Positions 48,186-56,299 of a DNA stretch of 64,000 nucleotides are shown one piece after another (positions within the stretch are counted from its first letter, which is position 1; every line of letters starts with the position of its first letter). The notes beneath the pieces were generated by a model. That model was given only the letters and a program-made list of their open reading frames with translations, made no database searches and was not told the origin of the DNA. The stretch is from the NCBI GenBank assembly GCA_943349825.1, contig CALQZQ010000003.1:124001-188000 (forward strand), written 5' to 3'. This DNA is from Candidatus Peribacteria bacterium (lineage in GTDB: Bacteria > Patescibacteriota > Gracilibacteria > UBA1369 > 2-02-FULL-48-14). The translations under genes were made by a program, and so were the position numbers.

Positions 48186-49598
48186 ATGTCCAACGATCTT
48201 CGCGTCCCTCCTCACAGCATTGAAGCGGAAAAATCCGTGCTCGGCTCGGTGATGGTGGAAAAAAACGCCCTCATCAAAATCGCCGACTTCCTCTACCCGG
48301 AGGATTTTTACTACGACACCCACGCCAGCATTTTTACAGGAATTCTGGAACTGTTTGCCAAGCGCAGCCCCATCGATATCCTCACCGTGGCCACCTGGCT
48401 CAAGGACAATGACAAGCTCGATGAAGTCGGAGGCCAAACTTACCTCGAACAACTCGTCAACGAAGTGCTCACAGCCTCGCACGTGCACCAGTACGCGCTG
48501 ATCGTGAAGCAAAAGTCCACGCTGCGAAAACTCATCGTTTCCGGAGGCAACATCGCCGGCATGGGTTACGAAGAAGACGAAGACGTGGACGACCTGGTGG
48601 ACAAAGCCGAAGCGGAGCTGTTCAAAGTGTCTCAAACCTTCCTGCGCAATCGTTTCGTACCGGTCAAAGACATTCTCGCGGGCACCTATGAAAAAATCTC
48701 CGATCTCCACGACCCCGAAGCCGCCGAAAAATACAAAGGGCTCTCCACAGGCTTCGAAAGCATGGATCACATCCTCACCGGGCTCCAGCCTTCCGACCTC
48801 ATCATTCTCGCTGCTCGTCCTTCCATGGGTAAAACCGCGCTCGCCCTCAACATCGGGCTCAACGTGGTGCTCAAAGGCAAAACCGTCGGCGTGATTTCCC
48901 TGGAAATGTCCAAAGAACAACTCGTGGAACGTCTCTTCGTTTCCATGCTCGGAGTGGACAGTTGGAAGATGAAAAACGGCCAACTCACCCAAGACGATTT
49001 CATGCGCATGGGCCAAGTGATGGACCAACTCAACCGTTGCAAACTCTTCATCGACGACAGCCCCGGCGCTTCCAGCAGTGAACTCCGCGCCAAAGCCCGC
49101 CGTCTCCAAATGGAGCATGGCCTCGATCTGTTGATTGTGGATTACCTCCAGCTCATGTCCATGGGCAAGGGCACCATGTCCATCACCAACCGTGTGCAGG
49201 AAATTTCCGAAATCTCCCGCTCCCTCAAACAACTCGCGCGTGAACTCCACATCCCCATCATGGCGCTTTCACAGCTTTCCCGTGCCGTGGAACAACGTCC
49301 GGTCAAAATCCCCCAGCTCTCCGATCTCCGTGAATCCGGAGCCATCGAGCAAGACGCCGACGTGGTGATGATGATGTACCGCGAGGACTATTACGAAGAA
49401 GACACCGACCGCCAGGGCGTCACAGACATCTACGTGCGCAAACACCGTCACGGAATGGTGGGCCGCGCCGAACTCATGTTCCGCAAAGAACAGATGAAAT
49501 TCTTCGACATCGACCGCAAACACAGCGGCCTCGCCTCCCATGCCCCTTCCGGCATGGCCAACAAAGCCCCTCATTTTGAACCTGAGGAAGCGTTTTAG
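48186..49598 (+). CDS. dnaB: Replicative DNA helicase
   Basis: 470 residues, normal. The N-terminal domain starts VPPHSIEAEKSVLGSVMVEKNALIKIADFLYPEDFYYDTHASIF. The RecA-like domain has P-loop LAARPSMGKTALALNIG, VGVISLEMSKEQLVERLF, the Walker B line LLIVDYLQLM, and SDLRESGAIEQDADVVMMMYRE. No intein is present. DnaB is the ring helicase at the replication fork; the DciA-like protein at 4152 is its likely loader. The stop overlaps that of the convergent gene at 49595. Confidence 0.97.
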   Translation: MSNDLRVPPHSIEAEKSVLGSVMVEKNALIKIADFLYPEDFYYDTHASIFTGILELFAKRSPIDILTVATWLKDNDKLDEVGGQTYLEQLVNEVLTASHVHQYALIVKQKSTLRKLIVSGGNIAGMGYEEDEDVDDLVDKAEAELFKVSQTFLRNRFVPVKDILAGTYEKISDLHDPEAAEKYKGLSTGFESMDHILTGLQPSDLIILAARPSMGKTALALNIGLNVVLKGKTVGVISLEMSKEQLVERLFVSMLGVDSWKMKNGQLTQDDFMRMGQVMDQLNRCKLFIDDSPGASSSELRAKARRLQMEHGLDLLIVDYLQLMSMGKGTMSITNRVQEISEISRSLKQLARELHIPIMALSQLSRAVEQRPVKIPQLSDLRESGAIEQDADVVMMMYREDYYEEDTDRQGVTDIYVRKHRHGMVGRAELMFRKEQMKFFDIDRKHSGLASHAPSGMANKAPHFEPEEAF

Positions 49599-51079
49599 CG
49601 CTCGCCGTCAGGCAAAGCTGCCACATCCACAGAATGATCGGCTGGCTGGTCCGGTGCGCAACCCTTGACTTGAGTACTAGCCGCCGCAAGACCCAGAGAC
49701 GCGACTGCCAGGGCGATTCTTCCTCGTGTCCAGAAACTCGCCGCTTGCGCTTCCGGAGCCACTGGAGCCACAGAGGGTCTGCTGCGGGGAGCCTCTATTC
49801 CTCTAGCCCTTACGCGCTCAGTCGCCGATTGTCGTCGCTCTTCAGCCAAAGCTCTTGCCTGTTGAGCAACAGAAGAAGATTTCTCAAGGGTGGTAGTCAT
49901 AGCGCCTCTCCCCTCTTGGGTGTCCGAAATACGCATAGGTAGAGGGCCCGCGTGTTGGCAGACCACATGCAAGGTCAAGTCGCCACCGATGTCCACAAGA
50001 GCCACGAAGGCCACATCGGGATAGTTCAAAGCGACGGCATTCGGGAAAATCCGGGTCGGCACGTTGCCCTTATTCCCGCGGGTGTCCACGGCGTAGACAA
50101 GGCCATCCGGGCTGATTTGCAAGGCTATAGGAGGAATGCCTTGATCCAAGTCAGGAAAAAGTCTTAACAAACGCCCCTCTATTTCCTGCCTTTTTACAGG
50201 GTAGACGTAGCCCTGTCCACGAAGGGGCAAAGCAGTAGTTTTACTGTCAAATTTGTCTGCCACCATAGGCATCCCCAGGCGTTCTTCGGTCACTGTTTCT
50301 TTTCGTCCCACAAAAACAGCATTGTCACCGTAGGGTGCCACCTTCAGCTCTCCTTCGGGGCTGATGGACACCATTGCAACGAGTTTCCCGCCAACTTTTA
50401 CAGGACGACCAAAACCCTTCTGCAAAGACTCACGCCCCTCCGTTCGGTCCTCTTTTTCATAAACAAGTTCCCGAGTGCTGGGCTCAAAACGCATGCCAAA
50501 CAAACGACGTCCTTGAGTGTCTTCAATCACCACCCCCTCGTCACCCAGCTCCTCTATGTTGGTCACCAAGGGAACCTCAGCCGTATAGAGGTGAGGAACC
50601 TCTTGGATAGCAGGTGCAACAATCGTGGCATTGGTTTTAGTCTCGCCGATTTCCACCATGTCCACCACCCCAAGTTCCTCTAAAACTTTAAAGCAGTTCG
50701 CCCGTTCACGTTCAGTCATAGGCAGGCGTTCCAAGGCCTTGAAGCCGTCCTTTCCACTCACTCCTTGTTCCGGCACCAAGCTGAAAGAACGACCGTTCTG
50801 AGTCAGCTTCAAACCCTCGAATGCCGCTGCACGTCCTTTCGACGCCACAATGGGCCCCCCGTTAAAGGGAACAATCATCACGGATCCGTAGGCCATACAA
50901 ACCTGGCCCAGGAACTTTCCTTGTTTCGTCAGGACAAAGCTCACCCCCTCTTCGTAAGGGTAGTTGCGAGGCTTATCGAGCCAGTGAGGTTCAAATTGAT
51001 CGGTGCTGGGAGCAGCCTGCACCGCGTCGGTTTCATCAGGTTGCACCGATCTTAAGGGATGTAGTGCGCCAATAGGCAT
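49595..51079 (-). CDS. Hypothetical protein with C-terminal membrane helix, 494 aa
   Basis: Most of the protein is beta-rich and contains repeated short units (PYEEGVSFVLTKQGKFLGQ, GVVIEDTQGRRLFGMRFEP, GKLVAMVSISPEGELKVAPYGDNAVFVGRK). They suggest a propeller- or barrel-like fold of unknown kind. A low-complexity Ala/Arg linker leads to one membrane helix near the end (RGRIALAVASLGLAAAST), so it is a tail-anchored cytoplasmic protein or similar. ATG 51077-51079 is used; a TTG two codons upstream is also possible. No family. Confidence 0.6.
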   Translation of the reverse strand: MPIGALHPLRSVQPDETDAVQAAPSTDQFEPHWLDKPRNYPYEEGVSFVLTKQGKFLGQVCMAYGSVMIVPFNGGPIVASKGRAAAFEGLKLTQNGRSFSLVPEQGVSGKDGFKALERLPMTERERANCFKVLEELGVVDMVEIGETKTNATIVAPAIQEVPHLYTAEVPLVTNIEELGDEGVVIEDTQGRRLFGMRFEPSTRELVYEKEDRTEGRESLQKGFGRPVKVGGKLVAMVSISPEGELKVAPYGDNAVFVGRKETVTEERLGMPMVADKFDSKTTALPLRGQGYVYPVKRQEIEGRLLRLFPDLDQGIPPIALQISPDGLVYAVDTRGNKGNVPTRIFPNAVALNYPDVAFVALVDIGGDLTLHVVCQHAGPLPMRISDTQEGRGAMTTTLEKSSSVAQQARALAEERRQSATERVRARGIEAPRSRPSVAPVAPEAQAASFWTRGRIALAVASLGLAAASTQVKGCAPDQPADHSVDVAALPDGER

Positions 51080-51143
51080 AAACAACAGGAAAAGATTAAG
51101 ACCTAATTATACGAAGTCCTTCAGATTTGTCCATAAAACCGCC

Positions 51144-51650
51144 TCACTTCCACCCTACGCTAGTAGAAATGGTTTTCAGAGCTTCCGCAAACTGAGCACT
51201 CTCGAAACCCAAAAACATCTTATAAAGTTGAGTCCCGCCAACGACCATGCCGGAGACAGAAGCGACCCCGAGGGAAATATAAAAAGGAGCCATGGAAAAA
51301 TCTCCGGTGGGCAGTCGCGCAGGCTCCGTGCGGTTTGTGATTTTATCTGCCGCATCTCTGTCTGTGTCAGAAACCATCGCCCGCAGCAAAACGATATCCG
51401 CATCGTCCATGGTGTGCAAAACCCAGGTTCCTTGGCGATTGAGCAGGCTCATTCCTTCCCGCATCCACTGGCGTTGAGGGGTGAGCAGGCCCACGTTTCC
51501 TTTGTTATCCTTGTAGAAAAGATTCCCCAAGTGTTCGAACAAGGTCAAAAAACGCTGGTTTCCAACACATACAAGGTAAGCTCGATCAGGAGAATCGGGA
51601 GGTCGGAACGGAAACAGCGCTTCTTCGGAATGGGAACGGGCAGCTTCCAT
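51144..51650 (-). CDS. Hypothetical protein with C-terminal membrane helix, 168 aa
   Basis: The N-terminal 120 residues are soluble (PDRAYLVCVGNQRFLTLFEHLGNLFYKDNKGNVGLLTPQRQW). A membrane helix follows at about 130-152 (FYISLGVASVSGMVVGGTQLYKMF). The style resembles the gene at 49595, which is just downstream on the same strand (64 bases), so both may be co-transcribed. ATG 51648-51650 is chosen. Function unknown. Confidence 0.55.
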   Translation of the reverse strand: MEAARSHSEEALFPFRPPDSPDRAYLVCVGNQRFLTLFEHLGNLFYKDNKGNVGLLTPQRQWMREGMSLLNRQGTWVLHTMDDADIVLLRAMVSDTDRDAADKITNRTEPARLPTGDFSMAPFYISLGVASVSGMVVGGTQLYKMFLGFESAQFAEALKTISTSVGWK

Positions 51651-51717
51651 AAAAACGGTTAAGCCTGAATTATAAAACAAAATAGCCCCAATCTCCAAAC
51701 CCATTTATAATCAGCGC

Positions 51718-52563
51718 ATGGATCTCAAGCAAAAACTCGGAGCGGTGAAACGCAGCCTCCTCGGCCGAGTGAAAAATCACCTCGCGCGGGTACACATTTC
51801 GAGCTCGGTGCAAAAAACCACGCTCACAAAAACCGCCCACCACGCTCATGTGGACCTTTTTCGCTTGGGCAACGGTCCACAAAAAATCCTCTTCCTCTCC
51901 GGCATCCACGGCAACGAAGTGGGCACCGTCAAACTGAATTGCCAGTTGCTCAACCACCTCACCAAGCACAAAAAAGATTTTCGCGACTTCAGCTTTTTCT
52001 TCATCCCCTGCCTCAACCCAGACGGTTACATGGAGGCGTGCCGCCACCCGGACTACGCAAACGGCGGACGCATCGGTCGGCTCAACGCTCACGGCGTGGA
52101 CCTCAATCGCAACTTCCCCACTAAAAGTTTTCAAATGTTTTCCGTGTGGGGTCACGGCAAAAAATACGCCGAAAAAACCAAAGTTTTTTGCGGCCGAAAA
52201 GGCGCCAGTGAACGCGAAACCAAAGCCCTGCTGAGCCTCCTCCACGAGGAAAAGATCCCTACCATTTTTTCTTTCCACAATGTGGCGGAAGATTTGTGCG
52301 CCGCCCGCGATCCCCTCTCGCTCGAACTCGCCACGGATTACGCGGCGAAAACCGGTTTCACTCACATGCCTCACGCCGAGTGGCTCACCCTTGGACAAAA
52401 CGGCACGCTCAAAGACTGGTGCGAAGAAAACCACGTGAGCTTTTTGGAAATCGAAGGCTCCGTCAAAGCCACGCGCTGGGGTTCGGACTGGGGCCGCCAG
52501 AAAAAAGCGCTGCTCTCTGCTCTCGCCAAAATCCGCGCTGCTGGATATAATGCCGCCACATGA
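51718..52563 (+). CDS. M14-family zinc carboxypeptidase/deacylase-like
   Basis: 281 residues. Zinc ligands H64 and E67 lie in FLSGIHGNEVGTVKL. NPDGYMEACR and HGVDLNRNFPTKSF supply substrate-binding residues, the third ligand is the His of FSFHNVAED, and FLEIEGS holds the likely catalytic Glu. This arrangement matches the M14/succinylglutamate-desuccinylase group; peptidoglycan-peptide or amino-acyl substrates are possible. No signal peptide is seen. The stop overlaps the lysS start by ATGA (52560-52563). Confidence 0.85.
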   Translation: MDLKQKLGAVKRSLLGRVKNHLARVHISSSVQKTTLTKTAHHAHVDLFRLGNGPQKILFLSGIHGNEVGTVKLNCQLLNHLTKHKKDFRDFSFFFIPCLNPDGYMEACRHPDYANGGRIGRLNAHGVDLNRNFPTKSFQMFSVWGHGKKYAEKTKVFCGRKGASERETKALLSLLHEEKIPTIFSFHNVAEDLCAARDPLSLELATDYAAKTGFTHMPHAEWLTLGQNGTLKDWCEENHVSFLEIEGSVKATRWGSDWGRQKKALLSALAKIRAAGYNAAT

Positions 52564-54857
52564 CTTCAGGTGAATTCCAAGACCGGCTCCGCAAAGCGGA
52601 CGAACTGCGCAAAATGGGAATCAATCCCTACCCTTCGCGTTTTGAAAGCAAGCACAGCATTCTCGACGCGCAAAAACTCGGCGAGGTGAAACTGCGCACC
52701 GTGGAAGAAATCAATGAAAAGCCCAAAGCGAGCGTCACCATCCGTGGTCGCCTCATGACCCTGCGCGAACACGGCCGCCTGGCCTTTGCAAACCTCAAAG
52801 ACTTCAGCGGCACGATTCAAATCTGCTTCATGGAAGGCATCCTCGGCAAAGAACCCTACAAACTCCTCCGCAAACTAGACATGGGCGATTTTGTAGGTTG
52901 CACCGGCGAACTCTTCATGACCAAACACGGTCAACTCACATTGCTCATCAAAGAGTGGACGCTGCTCGGCAAAACCCTGCGCCCGCTGCCCGAAAAATGG
53001 CACGGCATCGAAGATCAGGAAACCAAGTATCGCCAACGCTACCTGGATTTGATCATGAACGAAGAAACCATGCAGCGCTTCCTCGTGCGCACGCGACTCA
53101 TCGACGCCATTCGCAGTTACCTCAACTCGCACAGTTTCATTGAAGTAGAAACTCCGGTGCTGGCTTCCTTGGCTTCCGGAGCCACAGCCCGTCCCTTCAC
53201 TACTCACCACAACGCTTTGGACCTTGATGTCTACTTGCGCATCGCCCCAGAACTTTATTTGAAGCGCCTCATCGCTGGTGGGTTTGAACGCGTCTACGAA
53301 TTCGCCAAATGCTTCCGCAACGAAGGCATGGATCCTTCACACCTGCAAGAGTTCACCATGCTCGAATACTACGGTGCCTATTGGAACTACGAAGACAACA
53401 TGGATTTTACGGAAGGCATGATCCGCTTCCTCATCAAAGAACTCATGGGCACCACAAAGCTGGAAATCAAATCCCGCGACGGCGAAATGGTGGAAGTGGA
53501 CTTCGGCCCCAAATGGCCTCGCCTCGATTTTGCCACGCTGATTGAAAAAGATTGCGGCATCAAAATCTACGATTTCGCGGACGACGCCCCCGCCCTGCGC
53601 ACCGCCATCAAAAAGAAAAAAATCGTCTTCGAAGACATGGACCAAATGGGCTACGGAAATCTCTGCGATTACCTCTACAAAAAAGTCAGCCGCCCTCACC
53701 TGGTGCAGCCCTGCTTCGTCATCAACCATCCCACCAGCATGAAGCCCCTCGCTCGCCGTAACGACGAGCACCCCTACATGTGCGAAAGCTTCCAGCTCCT
53801 TGTGAACACTTGGGAAGTCGTGAACGCCTACAGTGAGATCGTGGATCCCGTGGATCAAGAAGCCCGCTTCGTGGAACAAGCCCTCGCCCAGTCCGGCGGC
53901 GATTTGGAGGCCATGGAAATGGACGTCGGGTTCATCCGCGCCATGCAGCACGGCATGCCCCCCATCTCCGGAAACGGCATGGGCATCGACCGCCTCATGA
54001 CCCTCATCACCGGCCAAGACAACCTCCGCGACCTGGTGCTCTTCCCGCTCATGCGTCCCACGGACGAAGACCTTCAGGAAGAAAAAGTGCTGAGAAAACA
54101 GGCAGCAAAAAAGGCGGGAGTAAAACCAAAAAAGAAAAATACCAAAAAATCAGGCCAGTTCATGATTGATGAGGATATTTTCGACAAATATCCCTCCCTC
54201 ACCATAGGGCTGGTGGTCGCAAAGGGAATAGACAACCATGGCGAAAGTAAAGAATTGCTCAGCATGCTTTCTGAAGAAGCTCAACGAATCCAATCGGCCT
54301 ACGACTTGGAAACACTCAAGGAAGATCCTAAAATCAGCGCCTGGAGAAAAGCCTACGAAGCCTTTGGAGCCAAACCCAAAAAACACAGCTGCTCAGTGGA
54401 AAATCTTTACCGAATGATTCTGGAAGGAGTGAAACTCAAGCACATCAATAAAGTAGTAGACCTATACAATGTCATTTCCCTCAAACACATGGTCCCCTTG
54501 GGAGGAGACGATACGGATAAAGTCGAGGGGAATATTGTTTTGCGTTTCGCCGATGGAGACGAACCCTTCATTCGCCTCAATGCAGAGGAGGTAGACCACC
54601 CGGAAAAGGGAGAAGTGATTTACAGCGATAGCAAAGAAGTCCTGTGCCGACGCTGGAACTGGCGTGAGTGCGATAAATCCAAAATGACCGAAGACACGAA
54701 AAATCTCACTCTAGTGGTGGAAGCATTGCCACCGGTGACTGGGAAAGAAGTGCAAAAAATCGTGGAAGAACTGGCAGAATTGATTAAGAAGTATTGCGGC
54801 GGAGAAATCTCCATGCACATCTTAAACGACGAAAATCCGGAAGCAGAGATTTTATAA
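52560..54857 (+). CDS. lysS: Lysyl-tRNA synthetase (class II) fused to a B3/4 domain
   Basis: 765 residues; usual LysRS is about 500. Residues 1-about 500 are complete LysRS: OB fold (RLMTLREHGRLAFANLKDFSGTIQ), motif 2 (YEFAKCFRNEGMDPSHLQEFTMLEYY) and motif 3 (GNGMGIDRLMTLITGQDNLRDLVLFPLMRP). A Lys-rich linker (about 500-540) leads to a B3/4 domain (about 540-765): IGLVVAKGIDNH, AWRKAYEAFGAKPKKHSCSVENLYRMILEG, LYNVISLKHMVPLGGDDTDKV, then VLCRRWNWRECDKSKMTEDT. B3/4 is the PheRS beta-subunit editing-type fold, also found alone. It is inferred to edit or bind tRNA here. The fusion continues in one open frame with no stop. Confidence 0.9.
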   Translation: MTSGEFQDRLRKADELRKMGINPYPSRFESKHSILDAQKLGEVKLRTVEEINEKPKASVTIRGRLMTLREHGRLAFANLKDFSGTIQICFMEGILGKEPYKLLRKLDMGDFVGCTGELFMTKHGQLTLLIKEWTLLGKTLRPLPEKWHGIEDQETKYRQRYLDLIMNEETMQRFLVRTRLIDAIRSYLNSHSFIEVETPVLASLASGATARPFTTHHNALDLDVYLRIAPELYLKRLIAGGFERVYEFAKCFRNEGMDPSHLQEFTMLEYYGAYWNYEDNMDFTEGMIRFLIKELMGTTKLEIKSRDGEMVEVDFGPKWPRLDFATLIEKDCGIKIYDFADDAPALRTAIKKKKIVFEDMDQMGYGNLCDYLYKKVSRPHLVQPCFVINHPTSMKPLARRNDEHPYMCESFQLLVNTWEVVNAYSEIVDPVDQEARFVEQALAQSGGDLEAMEMDVGFIRAMQHGMPPISGNGMGIDRLMTLITGQDNLRDLVLFPLMRPTDEDLQEEKVLRKQAAKKAGVKPKKKNTKKSGQFMIDEDIFDKYPSLTIGLVVAKGIDNHGESKELLSMLSEEAQRIQSAYDLETLKEDPKISAWRKAYEAFGAKPKKHSCSVENLYRMILEGVKLKHINKVVDLYNVISLKHMVPLGGDDTDKVEGNIVLRFADGDEPFIRLNAEEVDHPEKGEVIYSDSKEVLCRRWNWRECDKSKMTEDTKNLTLVVEALPPVTGKEVQKIVEELAELIKKYCGGEISMHILNDENPEAEIL

Positions 54858-54868
54858 ACCCCACTCGC

Positions 54869-55597
54869 ATGGAACCCACCCGCCTGCTCTACATGGAAGA
54901 CATGGCAGCCCTTGAAGGGACGGCGACTGTTCAGGAAGTCGTGGACCTCGAAGGCAAAACCATTGTTTTTCTCGACCAAACTTTGTTTTACGCCCAAGGC
55001 GGTGGCCAGCCCTACGACAAAGGCAGCATCACCACCGACTCCGCCACGTTTGAAGTGGAAGAAGTCCGCTACATGGACGGCATGATCAAACACATCGGGC
55101 ATTTCACCAGCGGCCGCTTCGCTTCCGGCGACGCCGTGCAGCTTCACGTAGAACCCGTGCGCCGCGCGCTTCACCGCAGACTGCATTCCGGCGGTCACGT
55201 GGTGGACCTCGCGCTCAAACGCCTCGACATTCCTTGGATTCCCGGCAAAGGCTACCACTTCCCGGACGGTCCCTACGTGGAATACGCCGGCAGCCTCGGC
55301 GACCAAGACCGCGACGCCCTCCGCGCCGAAATCGAAAAAGCCTGCAACGACATCATCGCGGAAAACATCACGACCCGCATCGAATTCGTGGACGCAGACG
55401 AACTGCAAAAACGCGGCTTCGCGATTCCACCCACGCTCGCGCCCGGCAAACCCCTGCGCATCGTTTACTACGGCGACTTTGGCGTTCCTTGCGGCGGCAC
55501 CCACGTCAGCGAGCTCGCCGACCTTCGCTCCATGACCATCCGCAAACTCAAGCCCGAAGGGGGCAACATTCGCGTGGCGTATGACGTGGAACGCTAG
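54869..55597 (+). CDS. alaX: Alanyl-tRNA editing protein AlaX
   Basis: 242 residues. The AlaRS second-domain fold is seen: TLFYAQGGGQPYDKGSI, then the zinc motif H106-SGG-H110 in HRRLHSGGHVVDLAL, and C208-GGT-H212 in GVPCGGTHVSEL. These four residues bind the zinc that hydrolyses Ser- or Gly-tRNA(Ala). No catalytic AlaRS domain is present, so it is a free trans-editing protein. It follows the LysRS-B3/4 gene by 11 bases and is likely co-transcribed. ATG 54869 is chosen from family length. Confidence 0.93.
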   Translation: MEPTRLLYMEDMAALEGTATVQEVVDLEGKTIVFLDQTLFYAQGGGQPYDKGSITTDSATFEVEEVRYMDGMIKHIGHFTSGRFASGDAVQLHVEPVRRALHRRLHSGGHVVDLALKRLDIPWIPGKGYHFPDGPYVEYAGSLGDQDRDALRAEIEKACNDIIAENITTRIEFVDADELQKRGFAIPPTLAPGKPLRIVYYGDFGVPCGGTHVSELADLRSMTIRKLKPEGGNIRVAYDVER

Positions 55598-55666
55598 ACG
55601 GGAAGATTTTTATTGCCAAACAACCCCACGTGGGGTTGCTTCAAAACATTTTTGCAGGAGTCAAAT
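55598..55666. repeat. Palindromic repeat island D
   Basis: CAACCCCACGTGGGGTTG at 55621-55638 is a perfect 18-bp palindrome. The following CTTCAAAACA, then TTTTTGCAGG and GAGTCAA, match parts of islands A, B and C. It separates alaX from the M23-like lipoprotein gene. Confidence 0.65.
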
Positions 55667-55683
55667 AAGCGTACAATAAAACT

Positions 55684-56292
55684 ATAAAAATCTACCTGGC
55701 CATCCTCGCCCTTTTGCTGACCCTCACCGGCTGCGCTTCGCCAACCTCAACTGTGCCGGCAACCACTCCCGAACCCGCCGCCACCCTCGCCTACCCCATC
55801 GCCGACTTTCCCGCGCGTGTCACACTCAAACCTTTCGCCATTTACATCACGCCGGCCACTTCGCCCGTGCAACCCGAACGCTTCACCGGCTACCACTGCG
55901 GCGCCGATGCCGAAACCACCACGGAAGAAACCGACACGGAAATTCCCGTCGTCGCGATTGCAGACGGAACCGTGGTTCTCGCTCGCAGCGCCACTGGTTA
56001 CGGCGGAGTCCTCGTGCTCCAAGTGACCATCGAAGACGAAACCTACACCGCCCTCTACGGACACCTCAACATAGACTCCTTCACTGTTCAAGTCGGCGAC
56101 ACCGTAACGGTTGGTCAAGAGCTCGCCCTCCTCGGCGCGCCCTACTCCACGGAAACCGACGGCGAACGCAAACACTTGCACTTTGGCCTGCATCCCGGCA
56201 CCGCCATCGACATCCACGGCTACGTGCAAAGCGAAGCCGAACTGGAAAACTGGATAGACCCCGTTGCATTCTTCGAAGCGCGTGGCTTATAG
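55684..56292 (+). CDS. M23-like peptidase lipoprotein, probable AUA start
   Basis: With ATA 55684-55686 as start, the N-terminus is (M)KIYLAILALLLTLTGC: a complete lipoprotein signal with Cys17. No ATG, GTG or TTG precedes the signal; the first TTG (55714) would leave too little of it. The mature part has the M23 (LytM) pattern: GYHCGADAE with metal His and Asp, VVAIADGTVV, YGGVLVLQ, LYGHL, and KHLHFGLH. The family cuts peptidoglycan cross-links or acts as an activator. It is followed after seven bases by the DUF4012 gene. Confidence 0.75.
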   Translation: MKIYLAILALLLTLTGCASPTSTVPATTPEPAATLAYPIADFPARVTLKPFAIYITPATSPVQPERFTGYHCGADAETTTEETDTEIPVVAIADGTVVLARSATGYGGVLVLQVTIEDETYTALYGHLNIDSFTVQVGDTVTVGQELALLGAPYSTETDGERKHLHFGLHPGTAIDIHGYVQSEAELENWIDPVAFFEARGL

Positions 56293-56299
56293 TAGCCCC

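Noticed and set aside
48063-49250. Extension of the small gene at 47907 across dnaB
   Set aside because: The extension is antisense to dnaB and has shadow composition. Only the last 51 codons lie outside dnaB and look like protein.
48186-49598. Intein in dnaB
   Set aside because: All helicase motifs are continuous with normal spacing.
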